Origin: Pontibacter beigongshangensis
GTDB lineage: Bacteria; Bacteroidota; Bacteroidia; Cytophagales; Hymenobacteraceae
Direction: 5' to 3'
Assembly (NCBI RefSeq): GCF_014332515.1
Contig: NZ_VFSD01000008.1
Coordinates: forward strand, 1 to 64,000
Length of the DNA stretch: 64,000 nt
The number at the start of each line of letters is the position of its first letter. Within the stretch, counting starts at the first letter, position 1. A program made the position numbers and the translations under genes. This document shows, piece by piece, positions 10,000 to 18,293 of this stretch. The notes under the pieces are model-generated. The model did no database searches, was not told the origin of the DNA, and worked only from the letters and a program-made list of their open reading frames with translations.

Positions 10000-11172
10000 C
10001 TACTTGTTCAGGTAATCGAGGATTATTTGTACCTGGGCTTTTACCCCGCTCTGCAGGGCGCTTTCATCCACCATGAATTTGGGGTTGTGGTTTGCTGCCC
10101 CTTTCCCGATGCCAAGTGTCATAAAACTGACGGGAGCTATTTTTCGGTAGTAGGAAAAATCTTCACTGGCCGTCATCATGGGACCGTCGAAGACCTGATC
10201 CTTTCCTAATATGGCAACCGCACTGTTCCTGGCATGGACATTGAGGGCGGCATCGTTTTGTATGGCCGGGTAGCTCGGGGTGTAATCCAGTTTGTAGGTA
10301 GCCCCGTAGGCTTTGGTGATGTTGTCGATGATTTCTTTTATCCTGATTTCCACCATTTTCCTGGTTTCATCTGAAGTGGTGCGGATGCTGGCACCCAGCT
10401 CCGCCCTGTCTGCAATCACGTTGAAGGCATTGCCCGACTGAAACTTACCGATGGTGACCACTGTCATCTCGCCCGGCTCCACATTTCGGGATACGATAGA
10501 TTGCAAAGCACTGACAATGGCAGAGCCTACCACAATGGGGTCTATGCCTAAATGCGGCATGGAGCCATGCGATCCTTTGCCGATAATGGTCAGACGGAAT
10601 CCGTCCTGCGCGGTAGAGGCAGCTCCATGAGGCAATATACCCACGTGGCCGGCAGGGAAATCGGGCAGCACATGCATCCCGAAAAAGGCATCCACGTCCT
10701 TCAGAGCTCCTGAGTTTACAATATCCAGCGCCCCACCGGGTGGCTGTTCTTCTGCGTGCTGAAAAATAAAGTAGACCGTTCCCTTTAGCTGGTTCTGCAT
10801 TTTGGAGAGGGTGGCGGCAGTTCCCAGCAGCATGGCCGTATGGGCATCATGGCCACAGGAATGCATCACATTCTTCACTTTTGAGCTGAACGGCAAACCG
10901 GTTTCTTCCTGCATGGGCAGGGCATCCATATCGGCCCGAAAAGCCACTGTCCTGCCCGGCCTGGAGCCTTTGAGTACGCCGATAACGCTTGTTTTGGCAG
11001 GTTTTATGATCTCGATGTTGGGGAACGACTTCAGCACCTCTTCCACATACTGGCTGGTTTTCTCCTCCTCAAAAGACAGTTCCGGGTTTTGGTGGATATG
11101 CCGCCGCCAGGTGATCACATCGTCTGCCGGAATGTTCTTCGTCCAGGCAGCGGCCGGTTTCGTGCTTTCCAT
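10000..11172 (-). CDS. M20-family amidohydrolase/peptidase, signal peptide out of frame
   Basis: Metal-dependent hydrolase of the M20 amidohydrolase group, which cleaves N-acyl amino acids, hippurate-like compounds or related amides. Visible motifs: HQNPELSFEE near the N-terminus, the metal site MHSCGHDAHTAM, FQHAEEQPPGGA and the C-terminal MTASEDFSYY. The coding frame opens at 11211 but only with a GTG in the middle of a signal-peptide sequence read in another frame. A normal secretory leader (ATG at 11251) is separated from this frame by a run of eight A; one A fewer would join them into one protein of about 415 residues. As written, translation could restart at the ATG at 11172, two bases past the leader's stop, giving a cytoplasmic form. 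Co-directional with the GH3 gene. Confidence 0.85.
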   Translation of the reverse strand: MESTKPAAAWTKNIPADDVITWRRHIHQNPELSFEEEKTSQYVEEVLKSFPNIEIIKPAKTSVIGVLKGSRPGRTVAFRADMDALPMQEETGLPFSSKVKNVMHSCGHDAHTAMLLGTAATLSKMQNQLKGTVYFIFQHAEEQPPGGALDIVNSGALKDVDAFFGMHVLPDFPAGHVGILPHGAASTAQDGFRLTIIGKGSHGSMPHLGIDPIVVGSAIVSALQSIVSRNVEPGEMTVVTIGKFQSGNAFNVIADRAELGASIRTTSDETRKMVEIRIKEIIDNITKAYGATYKLDYTPSYPAIQNDAALNVHARNSAVAILGKDQVFDGPMMTASEDFSYYRKIAPVSFMTLGIGKGAANHNPKFMVDESALQSGVKAQVQIILDYLNK

Positions 11173-11173
11173 T

Positions 11174-11251
11174 TTAGTGCTTTTTTTTGGTTTGGGCACA
11201 CAGTACGCCACTTAGTAATACGGCAAGTATAAACGGCGGAAATCTTTTCAT
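11174..11251 (-). CDS. Orphaned signal-peptide frame of the M20 enzyme
   Basis: Reads as 25 residues: MKRFPPFILAVLLSGVLCAQ then TKKKH and stop. It is preceded by AGGAGC at a good ribosome-binding distance, which makes it the natural translation start of the M20 gene. It is a classic secretory leader and ends in a run of eight A (plus-strand T at 11181-11188), the point at which the frame changes. Either a base error, a contingency-type homopolymer, or ribosomal/transcriptional slippage is involved. Confidence 0.7.
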   Translation of the reverse strand: MKRFPPFILAVLLSGVLCAQTKKKH

Positions 11252-11690
11252 GCTCCTTTTTATTTTAAATGCCAGGCTCCAGCCTCTTAGTACGCCTTGA
11301 GTTTACTGTTTACGTACTTATGTGGCCCATATAAGCGGCAGGCCAATCATTTGCCAGGCGGGCGGGTAAAGAACAGCACCTCCCGCCATTAAAGCAGGCG
11401 AAGTACCGAAAGGCTGCGCAGGGCGAAAAATGGTATAACCGCAGAAAATCAGAGCAAGTATCTGGTTGTACGACAGATGGCTGCCATAGTTGATCCTACT
11501 GGCCGCTCTGCCAGGTAGTCAAATAAAGATAATCTACTTTGGCTAAGAACCTCCTTACCTGCTGATCCGGCAAGGCATGCATGCAGCCTCCTTTAAAAGA
11601 GCTTTGGAGGATGAGAAAGGAGGCCCTTTAAAAAGCCTTGTTAAGACTGAGACATTCCTGCTGCCTGAGCGGTTGTTTTCAGGTTCTGCC
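11252..11690. other. Gene-free stretch upstream of the M20 gene
   Basis: About 440 bases with no coding frame of note. It lies between divergent genes and could carry promoters for both, but no exact TAnnTTTG box was found. A strong terminator further right (11769-11805) has no plus-strand gene feeding it, so a plus-strand small RNA starting in this stretch is possible; no conserved fold was recognised. Confidence 0.4.
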
Positions 11691-11901
11691 ACAATTATTT
11701 GAATAAAAATGCCCCTCCGGAGGTTTTTTTTAAGACACAGGACGCAAGACACAGGATTTTTTCTTCCTCGCCGGGCGCAGTTTCCGACTACGCCCGGCGT
11801 TTTTTAATGTCTGCACGCGCCATTCATCTTTAAATTTCAAAACCCTCAAATCAACAAAAAGCAACCAGCAAATTATTTAAATGGGAACGGCCCTCCGGAG
11901 G
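11691..11901 (+). repeat. Two-core composite repeat with internal hairpin
   Basis: Forward-oriented composite. First core CCTCCGGAGG at 11714-11723 preceded by AATTATTTGAATAAAAATG; then TTAAGACACAGGACGCAAGA and another CACAGGATT; then a GC-rich hairpin; then word blocks ATCTTTAAATTTCAAAA; then AATTATTTAAATGGG and a second perfect core at 11892-11901. The order is the reverse complement of the reverse-oriented composites at 28.7 and 49.5 kb. Confidence 0.8.
11769..11805 (+). terminator. Orphan intrinsic terminator
   Basis: Perfect nine-base-pair GC stem CGCCGGGCG / CGCCCGGCG, 13-base loop, then TTTTTT. The T run is only on the plus strand, yet the nearest plus-strand gene upstream ends 4.2 kb away, beyond two minus-strand genes. 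Confidence 0.65.
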
Positions 11902-12160
11902 TTTTTTTGATCACTTTGCCTGGCGGGTTCCTCCGGTGTGTTTTCCATTTTCGCTGCACCGGAATGCGGTTGCGGGGAGCGGGGAGCAGAAACCAAGGCA
12001 GCATCTTTGTGTCCGGATGGTCGGAAAGCCCATTGCCTTTTTTGTTTTCGTCGCCCAAACTTATTTCACCAAATCACAAGCATCCATTATCTTTCTGCGT
12101 ACGAGACATTTGAAAATTCCTCATCTTTGAACCGCGGTATATAGAAGCTCTGCTCATGCT

Positions 12161-13468
12161 ATGGAAATAATCGTTTTGCTGGTACTGACACTGCTCAACG
12201 GGTTTTTCGCCCTTTCAGAGATATCCATTATCTCGGTGAACAGGAACAGGATCGAACACCAGGCACAGGAAGGCAGCAAGCGGGCACAAACCGTGCTGCG
12301 GCTACTACAGAACCCGGAAGACTTTCTTTCGGCGGTGCAGGTCGGTATTACGCTGATCGGTATTGTTTCGGGCGCTTATGGTGGCGCCGCCCTGTCTGGC
12401 GATGTACAGGCCTGGCTGCTTACCATACCTGTTCTGGCTCCTTATGCCAGCACGCTTTCGCTGGTTGTCGTAATCGGTGGGATCACGTATTTTTCCATCG
12501 TCATCGGGGAGCTTATTCCCAAGACCATCGCCCTCGGCAACTCCGACAGCATTGCCCTGGCCGTAGCCCCCGTCATTAAGGTGTTCACCTCCCTCACTAT
12601 GCCTTTGGTAAAGCTTCTTTCCGGCTCTACAAACCTGGCCATCAAACTTTTCGGAATAAAGGAGCCTGCCGAAGAAAAAATGTCGGAAGAAGAGATCAGG
12701 CAGATTATTAAAACGGCGGGCCGGCAGGGCATCCTGGCCAAAGAGGAGCTCGAACTCCACCAGAATATATTTGTCTATTCCGATCAGCGGGCCAAGAACC
12801 TGCGCACCCACCGCATGGAGGTAGAGTGGATTGACATCAATACTACAGTAGAAGGCATAAAGGAGGGCATTAAGTCTAGTGCCCACTCCAAGTTCCCGGT
12901 TTGCGATGGCAGTCTGGATAACCTGGTGGGCGTGCTTCAGTCCAAGGATTTTTATGAGTATCTGCTCTCAGATCAGCAGGAGCCGCTGAGCAGCATCCTC
13001 CAGAAACCACTCTATATTTCGGAGTCTATGCTGGCAAACTCGGTCCTGAATCTGTTTAAAAGACAAAAGCAGTACCTGGGCATCGTGATCGATGAGTTTG
13101 GGGCCATTGAAGGAATTATTACCTTGCACGATATTCTGGAATCGATTGTGGGGGACCTGCCCGATGTGGATGAGCAGGACGAGCCCGCCATTGTGCGGCG
13201 GGATGATGGCTCTCTGCTGGTGAGCGGCTCTATTTTGGCCCGGGACCTGAACAGGTGGCTGGAGCAGGAACTGATTCCGGAAGAGTCGGAGGCCTTCTCC
13301 ACCCTGGCCGGCTTTATCATCTATCACCTGGACAGATTCCCCAAGGTGGGGGAGACGTTCCGCTACAAGGATTTTGACCTGGAGATTCTGGATATGGATG
13401 GCGTGCGGGTTGACAAGATTCTGCTGTCGCACAAACCTGAGCCCCAGAACATGGAGAGTCCACAATAG
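12161..13468 (+). CDS. CorC/HlyC-family CNNM-type membrane protein with CBS pair
   Basis: A 435-residue inner-membrane protein. The first 190 residues are the DUF21/CNNM transmembrane domain (EIIVLLVLTLLNGFFALSE at the start, ELIPKTIAL near 120-128). A cytoplasmic CBS pair follows (about 205-325, with RMEVEWIDINTTVEG and YLGIVIDEFGAIEGIITLHD), then a CorC_HlyC domain (about 340-430) with DGSLLVSGSILARDLNRWL. Family members are linked to magnesium or cobalt efflux and resistance; older 'hemolysin' names are misleading. Upstream CATCTTTG at 12122-12129 is one base off the -7 box. Length and domain order are normal. Confidence 0.92.
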   Translation: MEIIVLLVLTLLNGFFALSEISIISVNRNRIEHQAQEGSKRAQTVLRLLQNPEDFLSAVQVGITLIGIVSGAYGGAALSGDVQAWLLTIPVLAPYASTLSLVVVIGGITYFSIVIGELIPKTIALGNSDSIALAVAPVIKVFTSLTMPLVKLLSGSTNLAIKLFGIKEPAEEKMSEEEIRQIIKTAGRQGILAKEELELHQNIFVYSDQRAKNLRTHRMEVEWIDINTTVEGIKEGIKSSAHSKFPVCDGSLDNLVGVLQSKDFYEYLLSDQQEPLSSILQKPLYISESMLANSVLNLFKRQKQYLGIVIDEFGAIEGIITLHDILESIVGDLPDVDEQDEPAIVRRDDGSLLVSGSILARDLNRWLEQELIPEESEAFSTLAGFIIYHLDRFPKVGETFRYKDFDLEILDMDGVRVDKILLSHKPEPQNMESPQ

Positions 13469-13559
13469 CGTTTCCCTGGTTATACCGGTTTGTCTGCCCA
13501 GTATATATAGGCAGTGACAAAACGTATCGGAACTCAACATTTTATTTGTATTGATTATT

Positions 13560-13603
13560 AAAAATCCTGCGTCTTATGTCCTGCATCTTGTGTCCTGTAG
13601 CAA
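13560..13603. repeat. Quasi-periodic CCTGCGTCTTATGTCCTG block
   Basis: A run of related 7-8-base words (CCTGCGTC, TTATGTCCTG, CATCTTGTGTCCTG) between the CBS-protein gene and the antiporter gene. The same words recur at 28.8 and 49.6 kb, and in reverse complement at 11.73 kb. Confidence 0.6.
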
Positions 13604-13660
13604 ATGGCCGTACAAATGCGATCCCGGGAAAATTAAGTAGCTGTTTATAACCCTTTTATC

Positions 13661-14620
13661 ATGATACTGAACATATTCCTCTTACTGGTAGGCTTTGTAG
13701 TGCTCATTTATGGAGCAGACAAACTTGTAGAGGCTGCCTCCAGCCTGGCCGCCCGCCTGGGTGTCCCGTCTATCGTTATTGGCCTTACCATTGTAGCTTT
13801 CGGCACTTCTGCTCCGGAACTGGTCGTGAATGTTTTTGCCTCGTTGGAGAACAAGACAGAACTAGTGCTGGGCAATGTGCTGGGCAGCAACATTTTTAAT
13901 GTGCTGGGCATTCTGGGTGTTTGCTCCTTAATCTACCCTTTAACGGTAAAGTCAAATACTACCTGGCTTGAGATCCCGCTTAGCCTGCTGGCTGCCGTTG
14001 CCGTACTGACAATTTCCAGCGACGTGCTCCTGGATGGCGCCACCGTTAATTCCGTGAGCAGAGTCGAAGGGCTTATTCTGCTTTTATTCTTCTTTATTTT
14101 TCTGGTGTATAACCTGATGGTGGCAAGGAGAGGCGCAGGAGAAGAGGTAATAGAGACGAAGGGCTACAGCTACCTTAAATCGGCGCTTTTTATTTTGGTG
14201 GGACTGGTAGGGCTTGTGCTGGGAGGCAGGCTTATCGTAACAAGTGCAGTGAGCATTGCGCAGACGCTAGGTATGTCGGAACGCATCATCGGGCTCACGA
14301 TCGTGTCGGTTGGCACCTCGCTACCGGAACTGGCCACCTCCCTTGCGGCTGTCCGGAAGCGGAACGTAGACATCGCGATCGGCAATGTGGTGGGGTCCAA
14401 TATTTTCAACATATTTCTTATCCTGGGCATTTCCTCTGTTACCAGGCCGCTCCAGGTACAACAGGCGGCCTTCACCGATATCGCCGTAAACATAGCGGCT
14501 GGCCTGCTGCTGTTCATCTTTGTTTTTACAGGCAAAGGAAGGCAGATAGTTCGTTGGGAGGGCGTAGTGCTGCTGGCGGTGTATGCCGGGTATTTGTTTA
14601 TGCTGGTCTCCAACGAATAG
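13661..14620 (+). CDS. Sodium/calcium antiporter, YrbG/CaCA family
   Basis: A 319-residue integral membrane protein of the cation/Ca2+ exchanger superfamily. It shows the two inverted alpha-repeats: TIVAFGTSAPELVVNVFAS with GNVLGSNIFNVLGILG in the first half, and TIVSVGTSLPELATSLAA with GNVVGSNIFNIFLILG in the second. The conserved Glu of each PEL motif forms the ion site. About ten hydrophobic segments are visible. It probably exports Ca2+ using the Na+ or H+ gradient. Start ATG 13661 gives the first membrane helix immediately, as normal. A weak hairpin (GCACCAC/GTGGTGC, 14632-14650) lies after the stop. Confidence 0.93.
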   Translation: MILNIFLLLVGFVVLIYGADKLVEAASSLAARLGVPSIVIGLTIVAFGTSAPELVVNVFASLENKTELVLGNVLGSNIFNVLGILGVCSLIYPLTVKSNTTWLEIPLSLLAAVAVLTISSDVLLDGATVNSVSRVEGLILLLFFFIFLVYNLMVARRGAGEEVIETKGYSYLKSALFILVGLVGLVLGGRLIVTSAVSIAQTLGMSERIIGLTIVSVGTSLPELATSLAAVRKRNVDIAIGNVVGSNIFNIFLILGISSVTRPLQVQQAAFTDIAVNIAAGLLLFIFVFTGKGRQIVRWEGVVLLAVYAGYLFMLVSNE

Positions 14621-14669
14621 AGTATGCCGGGGCACCACCGTGTGTGGTGCGGTTGGCCAGGGCAAAGTC

Positions 14670-14714
14670 AAATTATTCTAATGAAAAGGGCCCTCCGGAG
14701 GCTCTTCTGCTCCG
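14670..14714 (+). repeat. CCTCCGGAGG element, perfect core
   Basis: AAATTATTCTAATGAAAAGG, core CCTCCGGAGG at 14692-14701, then CTCTTCTGCTCC. Forward copy between the antiporter and a small secreted protein gene. Confidence 0.85.
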
Positions 14715-15007
14715 ATCAAAACCTGGCTGCTTAAGCGCAACAGGCGGTTTAGACATAAGAATGCGTCGGCTTTATAAATGAAGCCGTGCGCACAGGGGCT
14801 TTAACTTCCTGAACTCAGGGGGCCGAAATGGCAGACCAGCTTCACTCCTTTAGTAAAGGTGGAGCAGGTGGCCGGCATGTTCGGTTCGATTTCACGTCGG
14901 GGAAAGCGGAAACTGCTAGTCCTTCGCCACCACCACGTCGGCTTTCAAGTATAAATTAAAGCCGGCTCCTATTTGTTTTCGAGCAAACTACCAGTTTTAT
15001 TTGTAGC
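14715..15007. other. Gene-free stretch before the small secreted protein
   Basis: About 290 bases with no coding frame or fold that I recognise. Confidence 0.4.
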
Positions 15008-15364
15008 ATGGGTATACACAGGACACAGATAAACAGTGTCGGCACCATGGTGCTGACGATGCTATTGTGCCTGGTTATCTGTATTGCGCTGCCCCCGCAG
15101 ACACAGGCCAGCAGCCTTCCTGAAAAGGATTTGCTGGAGTTGCGACAAAAGGAGCAGGCCCCCATCACCATAGCCCTGCAGGAATCAGGCAAGAAAAGTG
15201 CCCGCCATGTGGCCCAGAACGACAGGCTGCTGCTGGCCCGTTTAACTTCTTTTAAGCTTTGTATTGGCTCCCTGCCTTATTACAGCCACATTACCCCCCT
15301 GCCTGCGGTGCCGGTTTTTAAACGGGTCTCGCCATCCAGCCCCATTCAATCCAAAGGCCCTTAA
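15008..15364 (+). CDS. Small secreted protein of unknown function
   Basis: A 118-residue open frame. The start encodes a short polar stretch then a hydrophobic helix (about 13-30, TMVLTMLLCLVICIALPP) and a plausible cleavage site after QTQASS. The mature part has EKDLLELRQKEQ and ends in a proline/serine-rich tail. No family recognised. It runs co-directionally towards the DedA gene. The signal peptide makes a gene plausible, but no homology is recognised, so the call is tentative. Confidence 0.5.
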   Translation: MGIHRTQINSVGTMVLTMLLCLVICIALPPQTQASSLPEKDLLELRQKEQAPITIALQESGKKSARHVAQNDRLLLARLTSFKLCIGSLPYYSHITPLPAVPVFKRVSPSSPIQSKGP

Positions 15365-15481
15365 TCTCTTCCAGAACCACTTTTGTCGCGTAGCCTTACC
15401 TTATAGGCTTAGTTGTTTGGCTGCAAAGGTCCTCCCTAAAGCGTGCCGCATCATTTTCTGGCCTTCATCCTGAGGCCTCCT

Positions 15482-15489
15482 CATCTTTG
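15482..15489 (+). promoter_or_regulatory. Near-consensus -7 box just before the DedA start
   Basis: CATCTTTG differs from TAnnTTTG at one base and ends six bases before the ATG at 15496, so a transcript from it would have little or no leader. Confidence 0.35.
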
Positions 15490-15495
15490 TTATGT

Positions 15496-16167
15496 ATGGA
15501 ATTCATAGAACACCTTATTTCTTTTATCCTGCACATAGATCAGCACCTGGTGGAACTGGTCAGCACCTATCAGGGATGGATCTACCTGATCCTGTTCATC
15601 ATCGTTTTTTGTGAGACAGGGTTGGTCGTTACTCCTTTTTTGCCCGGCGATTCGCTTCTTTTTGCCATCGGGGCTCTGGCTGCTAACCCGTCGTCCGGGC
15701 TGCATTTGTCTATCTTGCTGGTACTGCTGATTGTGGCCGCCATTCTGGGAGATTCCTTTAACTACTTTGTGGGCAGCAAGATCGGGGAAAGGGTCTATCT
15801 CCGCGATTTCTGGTTTCTGCGCAGGCGCTATATCGACCAGACCCAGCGTTTCTATGAGCGCTATGGCGGAAGGACGATCATCTATGCCCGGTTTGTGCCC
15901 ATCATCCGTACGTTTGCCCCTTTTGTGGCGGGAATAGGCCAAATGGATTACCGCCGTTTTCTGTACTTCAACATTGTGGGCGCTGTGGTCTGGGTGCTGT
16001 TTTTTACTCTGTCCGGCTACATATTCGGCAATATTCCTGCTGTAAAGAGCAACTTCTCGCTGCTGATCCTGGGCATTATTGTGCTTTCAATTCTTCCGCC
16101 CATCATAGGTATCCTGAAGCGCTGGTTCGCCTCCAGACGGGCGGCCGTAAAAGCGGACAGCGACTAA
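15496..16167 (+). CDS. DedA-family membrane protein
   Basis: A 223-residue protein of the DedA/VTT group, now thought to act as lipid scramblases or flippases for undecaprenyl-phosphate or phosphatidylethanolamine in related proteins. Visible: LVVTPFLPGDSLLFAIGALA, then GDSFNYFVGSKIGERVY, the loop FYERYGGRTIIYARFVPIIRTFAPFVAGIGQMDYRRF with its conserved arginines, and two C-terminal helices. The open frame extends to a TTG at 15487, but ATG 15496 (MEFIEHL) fits the family start better. It is followed 100 bases on by another lipid-flippase-like gene, suggesting a membrane-lipid theme. Confidence 0.9.
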   Translation: MEFIEHLISFILHIDQHLVELVSTYQGWIYLILFIIVFCETGLVVTPFLPGDSLLFAIGALAANPSSGLHLSILLVLLIVAAILGDSFNYFVGSKIGERVYLRDFWFLRRRYIDQTQRFYERYGGRTIIYARFVPIIRTFAPFVAGIGQMDYRRFLYFNIVGAVVWVLFFTLSGYIFGNIPAVKSNFSLLILGIIVLSILPPIIGILKRWFASRRAAVKADSD

Positions 16168-16267
16168 ACCTGCGGGTTATGAAAGGGAAAGACTATGGCT
16201 GCGTGTTTGCTGCCCATACCCTAAGGGTGGACCTGACAGAAACGGTGCGGCAAAATTTTACCTAAAC

Positions 16268-17353
16268 ATGGCGTTAGACGATCAAAAATTACAGCGGCAG
16301 TTCTCGCTCCGCAAGGTGCTGCTGCCCATGCTGCTGGGGCTTGGCGTGGTGGGCTACATGTTTTACCAGACTTATGAACCCGGCCAGCTTCAGACATTAA
16401 AACAAGCCAGCTTGCTGTGGCTCTTTGTTACGTTTCTGGTGCTGCTCATCAGGGACTTTGGTTATATGTACCGCATCCGGTATGTAACAGACAAAGCGCT
16501 TTCGTGGCGGCAGAGCTTCAGCGTTATCATGCTGTGGGAGTTTGCCTCCTGTGCCTTGCCCTCGGTGGTAGGCGGGTCTACGGTGGCGGCGTACCTGCTG
16601 CTGAAGGAGAAGATTCCGCTCGGCAGGTCTGTTGCGCAGGTGATGGTTACCGCCATGCTCGACAACATGTACTTTGTGCTGGCCATGCCCCTGGTGCTTC
16701 TGTTGGCTGGCAGCGAGACCTTACCGGCCCTGGAGTCTTTGGGCGATACCGTGAGGTACGGCCTGGGCACCGCTTTTGCCGTTAGTTACCTGCTCGTTAC
16801 CCTGTATGCCTTCCTGATGTGTTACGCGCTTTTTTTGAACCCGAAGTCAGTGAAGCGGCTGCTGGTCAGGATCAGCAGGCTGCGCTGGCTACGAAGGTGG
16901 CGCCTTGGCATCTACAACCATGCCAACGAGTTGCTGATCTCGTCGCAGCACCTGCGCCGGAAGGAGCCGGCCTATTGGTGGCGCGCCAGTATTTCCACCA
17001 TCTTTGTCTGGACAGCCCGGTACGCCATTATTGGCTGCCTGATAGCGGCCTTTACCCACCTGGAGGCCCATGAGCACCTGCTGATCTTTGCGCGGAACCT
17101 GATTTATAAAATCGTGCTGATGATGTCGGTAACGCCAGGTGCGGCCGGGGTGGCGGAGATTGCCTTTCCCGCTTTCTTCGGCATGTTCCTGGGGAGCTTT
17201 ACCACCGTTATCGTGCTGCTGTACCGGCTGCTTACTTACTACCTTTACCTGCTGCTGGGAGCGATCGTGTTCCCCAGGTGGGCCGCCCGCGTGTTCAGCA
17301 GCAAGTCTGAGATGGCGGAGCAGGCACCAGTGGTAACCGAAAAACAACTATAA
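16268..17353 (+). CDS. LPG-synthase-like transmembrane flippase (UPF0104/YbhN type)
   Basis: A 361-residue polytopic membrane protein matching the lysylphosphatidylglycerol synthase transmembrane region without the C-terminal aminoacyl-transferase domain. Recognisable segments include LIRDFGYMYRIRYVTD, WEFASCALPSVVGGSTVAAY and, near the end, MSVTPGAAGVAEIAF, which are typical of this family. About eight hydrophobic helices are visible. Such stand-alone proteins are thought to move lipids or glycolipids across the inner membrane; substrate unknown. Start ATG 16268 lies 100 bases after the DedA stop. Confidence 0.88.
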   Translation: MALDDQKLQRQFSLRKVLLPMLLGLGVVGYMFYQTYEPGQLQTLKQASLLWLFVTFLVLLIRDFGYMYRIRYVTDKALSWRQSFSVIMLWEFASCALPSVVGGSTVAAYLLLKEKIPLGRSVAQVMVTAMLDNMYFVLAMPLVLLLAGSETLPALESLGDTVRYGLGTAFAVSYLLVTLYAFLMCYALFLNPKSVKRLLVRISRLRWLRRWRLGIYNHANELLISSQHLRRKEPAYWWRASISTIFVWTARYAIIGCLIAAFTHLEAHEHLLIFARNLIYKIVLMMSVTPGAAGVAEIAFPAFFGMFLGSFTTVIVLLYRLLTYYLYLLLGAIVFPRWAARVFSSKSEMAEQAPVVTEKQL

Positions 17354-17421
17354 CATTGCCATTTACATCGAAGCTGCACAGATGAGACAGCACCAACCAG
17401 GCGAAAAAGGGAGCCGGCAGG

Positions 17422-17460
17422 CAATTATTCTAATGAAAATGTCCCTCCGGAGGTGCTTCC
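17422..17460 (+). repeat. CCTCCGGAGG element, perfect core
   Basis: CAATTATTCTAATGAAAATG, core CCTCCGGAGG at 17444-17453, then TGCTTCC. Forward copy between the flippase gene and tatA. Confidence 0.85.
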
Positions 17461-17561
17461 AGCTATACCGACAGGCATAGGGCAACAGCAGCTTGTTTGT
17501 GTATGGCATTAGGCACCATACTCCCCGCTTTACAGGCAAACTATTTTAAAAAGCTATTAGC

Positions 17562-17645
17562 ATGCGTCTGATCTATCTTTTTATCTTTCTTTTCCTGCTG
17601 ACCCTGCTTGTATTTTACTTTCGTTGGGTAGACCGCCATAAATAA
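17562..17645 (+). CDS. 27-residue single-helix membrane peptide
   Basis: A small open frame whose translation begins MRLIYLFIFLFLLTLLVFYF and ends RWVDRHK: one uninterrupted hydrophobic helix (about residues 3-20) followed by a charged tail, the usual shape of a bacterial micro-membrane protein. It ends about 75 bases before tatA on the same strand, so it may share its transcript. No Shine-Dalgarno is seen, which is normal here. No homologue is recognised. Confidence 0.45.
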   Translation: MRLIYLFIFLFLLTLLVFYFRWVDRHK

Positions 17646-17720
17646 GACCGCCGGCCCGGAGCTGCCAGGGAACAAAATAATGCGCATAAACATTTATTAA
17701 CTGATTAAACAAAAACGAAC

Positions 17721-17936
17721 ATGACTACTTTAATAATCTTCGCCTTTATTGGTGGTATCGGAGGAACAGAAATGATGGTAATTCTTTTTGCTATCCTGTT
17801 GTTCTTTGGAGCCAAACGCATTCCTGAGCTAGCCCGAGGGCTTGGCCGTGGTATCCGTGAGTTCAAGGACGCCACACAGGAAATCAAAAGTGAGCTGGAA
17901 GATTCTGTGAAGGACACTGACAAAAAGCAAAAATAG
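17721..17936 (+). CDS. tatA: Sec-independent translocase subunit TatA/E
   Basis: A 71-residue protein with one N-terminal helix and an amphipathic helix, part of the twin-arginine pathway that exports folded proteins. The signature FGAKRIPELARGLGRGIREF follows the membrane helix IGGTEMMVILFAILL. A charged tail (KSELEDSVKDTDKKQK) completes it. The glutamate in the first helix (GGTEMM) replaces the glutamine or glutamate usual at this place. tatC is not nearby; it is commonly unlinked in Bacteroidota. A long hairpin lies about 100 bases after the stop. Confidence 0.93.
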   Translation: MTTLIIFAFIGGIGGTEMMVILFAILLFFGAKRIPELARGLGRGIREFKDATQEIKSELEDSVKDTDKKQK

Positions 17937-18033
17937 CAGCTGCCAGCCCTTTTGGTAAGGCAGGCCGCCCCTGTCTGGCAAGTCACGAGCCTATTTCCCG
18001 TTTGGCATGAAGGAATTATTAGCTGAATGGAGG

Positions 18034-18069
18034 TAGTGCTCCTCCAATGCGATTATTGGAGGAGCACTA
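18034..18069 (+). terminator. Long perfect hairpin between tatA and the receptor gene
   Basis: Fifteen-base-pair perfect stem TAGTGCTCCTCCAAT / ATTGGAGGAGCACTA with a six-base loop. There is no long T run on either side, so it may be a bidirectional terminator between convergent genes or an RNA 3'-end stabiliser. Confidence 0.6.
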
Positions 18070-18110
18070 TTAATGGCTATACTAATACTCCAATTATGTG
18101 TTAGGCACTC

Positions 18111-18143
18111 AAATTATTCTAATCAAAATGCCCTTCCGGAGGT
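18111..18143 (+). repeat. CCTCCGGAGG element, core CTTCCGGAGG
   Basis: AAATTATTCTAATCAAAATG then CCCTTCCGGAGG. One change in the left half of the palindrome. Confidence 0.75.
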
Positions 18144-18293
18144 GAGATCTGCGCTGCAGTTGCTCTCTATTTGAAATAACTGGAATCCAAACCCATTTAT
18201 AGGAATTCCTCTTCTAAACTCACCCTTAAATACGACACCATTCCATAAAAAACATTCAGTCATTCACTAACCCACTCATTCAAAATTCACCAT

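Noticed and set aside
11555..11760. 65-codon minus-strand frame near the repeat composite
   Set aside because: Its translation is mostly the repeat element and word block.
14870..14910. GGTTCGATTTC resembling a tRNA T-loop
   Set aside because: No matching acceptor stem, anticodon arm or CCA region could be laid out around it.
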